Assembly: GCA_031288715.1 (NCBI GenBank)
Contig: JAITQW010000053.1
Span: 1-39,138, forward strand
Direction: 5' to 3'
DNA length: 39,138 bases
Source: Lactobacillales bacterium
Lineage (GTDB): Bacteria; Bacillota; Bacilli; Lactobacillales; Streptococcaceae
Shown: piece by piece, positions 38,395 to 39,138 of the stretch
How the letters are laid out: each line of letters starts with the position of its first letter
Numbering within the stretch: position 1 is the first letter of the stretch
Position numbers and translations under genes: made by a program
Notes under the pieces: generated by a model
The model's input: the letters and a program-made list of their open reading frames with translations, nothing else
Databases searched by the model: none
What the model was told of the DNA's origin: nothing

Positions 38395-38409
38395 GGTCAG
38401 CAGTTTTTT
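38380..38409 (+). terminator. Rho-independent terminator overlapping the 12-codon ORF
   Basis: actgttgac (38380-38388) pairs with gtcagcagt (38396-38404) over 9 positions with one G-U, loop of 7, followed by TTTTT. Confidence 0.8.
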
Positions 38410-38515
38410 CTATTATCGAACAAATTGTTTCGATTAATAGTGTATTAGGGGAATGTTTATGCAGATACTATCTAATTAAAAAATTATTATTATTTCTTTG
38501 TTAAGAAGATATTTG

Positions 38516-38529
38516 TGTAAGCGCTATCT
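38516..38529 (+). promoter_or_regulatory. Candidate cre site (CcpA)
   Basis: TGTAAGCGCTATCT fits the catabolite-response consensus TGWAARCGYTWNCW exactly. It lies about 160 bases before the Rgg-like gene. Confidence 0.5.
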
Positions 38530-38565
38530 GTAAGAATTTGCTATTATTTATTCGTGTTAAGGAAG

Positions 38566-38581
38566 ATGTTTTTGAAAACAT
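38566..38581 (+). promoter_or_regulatory. Short palindrome upstream of the Rgg-like gene
   Basis: atgtttt (38566-38572) and aaaacat (38575-38581) are exact complements around tg. Could be an operator; nothing further supports it. Confidence 0.35.
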
Positions 38582-38678
38582 AGCTAAAAATGATGTGCTA
38601 CTATCTAACTGTTAATAAGCATCGCTTTTGATTTATTTTTTGTTGAAATATAATAAAATAAAAAGGATGATATACATA

Positions 38679-39138
38679 TTGAACAAGGAAAAGCACATTG
38701 TAGAACCTGAAGCAGAAGAGTTGATTCCAAGAGAGTACGGAGAAGTTTTTCGTGAATTAAGAGAAATGAAAGGGTGTTCAGTACCACAAGCTCATCGAGA
38801 TGATTGTGATCGAAAAACCTTATGGAATTTTGAAGTAGGCAGGACTCGTATCTCGTTGGAACTTTTTGTAAAATTACTAAGAAATATTCGCCTTTCTGAA
38901 ACAGAATTCTTTGCTGCTGTAAACCGGTATCAATTGAGTGAAAGTGAGATTTTTTTCGAAACCGTACGTAAATATTATATGGATGAAGATATTCCTGCGT
39001 TAAAAGAGATATTGGAGAAACAGAAGAAAGACTACATAAATGTTGGAATTGCAGAGCGAAATTGGAATATTTTTGTGCTTTCGGGTTTGATCAATAATTT
39101 AGATTCTCGTTTTGTGGTATCGGAACAAGTTATTGAAG
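38679..39138 (+). CDS. Rgg/GadR/MutR-type regulator, 3' end cut by the window
   Basis: The frame is open to the window end (153 residues seen; such proteins are usually about 290). N-terminal helix-turn-helix: IPREYGEVFRELREMKGCSVPQAHRDDCDRKTLWNFEVGRTRISLELFVKLLRNIRLSETEFFAAVN, followed by the start of the helical repeat (TPR-like) domain, where Rgg proteins bind peptide pheromones. Starts possible: TTG 38679, with AAGGATGAT at the right distance, or ATG 38667 with almost no spacing; the former is preferred. Upstream are a cre-like site, a palindrome and a terminator. Confidence 0.75.
   Translation, partial: MNKEKHIVEPEAEELIPREYGEVFRELREMKGCSVPQAHRDDCDRKTLWNFEVGRTRISLELFVKLLRNIRLSETEFFAAVNRYQLSESEIFFETVRKYYMDEDIPALKEILEKQKKDYINVGIAERNWNIFVLSGLINNLDSRFVVSEQVIE

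Overview
The window is an AT-rich bacterial chromosome segment from a low-GC Firmicute, most likely a member of the Lactobacillales close to the Enterococcaceae. The evidence is the GlnR-glnA pair, the MurA2/MurZ-type enolpyruvyl transferase joined to rho, RpoY in front of RNase J1, a long-form ribosome hibernation factor, Mga-like and Rgg-like regulators, CIRCE-controlled groES-groEL, and insertion-sequence remnants resembling the IS1202 group. Species cannot be assigned from sequence reading alone. Nearly all genes point rightwards; the exceptions are pepA, the transposase remnant, the Mga-like regulator, an ECF transporter S component and fic.

Left part (1-10.2 kb): the tail of an Rpn-type nuclease, a convergent glutamyl aminopeptidase (pepA), then the anaerobic ribonucleotide reductase operon nrdD-nrdG behind two NrdR boxes. 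nrdG seems to use a non-standard AUA start. Next come glnR-glnA with a GlnR operator, a decayed insertion sequence, and groES-groEL with a perfect CIRCE operator.

Middle (10.2-25.2 kb): a divergent pair (Mga-like regulator and a DUF1275 membrane protein), each with a perfect dyad just before its start codon. Then murA2-rho, rpoY-rnjA, an ECF S component, a Fic protein, a self-regulated PadR/DUF1129 pair, and a five-gene block resembling the B. subtilis ytr operon (GntR regulator, ABC ATPase, permease, MacB-type ATPase, MacB-type permease).

Right part (25.2-39.1 kb): an ACT-domain protein with a PFL-family (UPF0210) protein, a membrane protein overlapping a secreted protein of possible zinc-phospholipase type, ligA, prfC, map, an isolated rpmH (L34, 44 aa) with a long leader next to IS and MITE-like debris, an unknown two-helix membrane protein, a branched inverted-repeat structure, two U32 proteins (TrhP1/TrhP2-like tRNA hydroxylation factors), hpf, and the start of an Rgg-like regulator preceded by a 12-codon ORF running into a terminator and by a candidate cre site.

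Most of the window is housekeeping. No complete defence system, prophage or CRISPR array was found. The less ordinary items are the nrdG start codon, the branched structure at about 35.07-35.16 kb, the Mga-like/DUF1275 pair with twin dyads, the membrane/secreted gene pair at 27.2-28.6 kb, and several families of short dispersed repeats.
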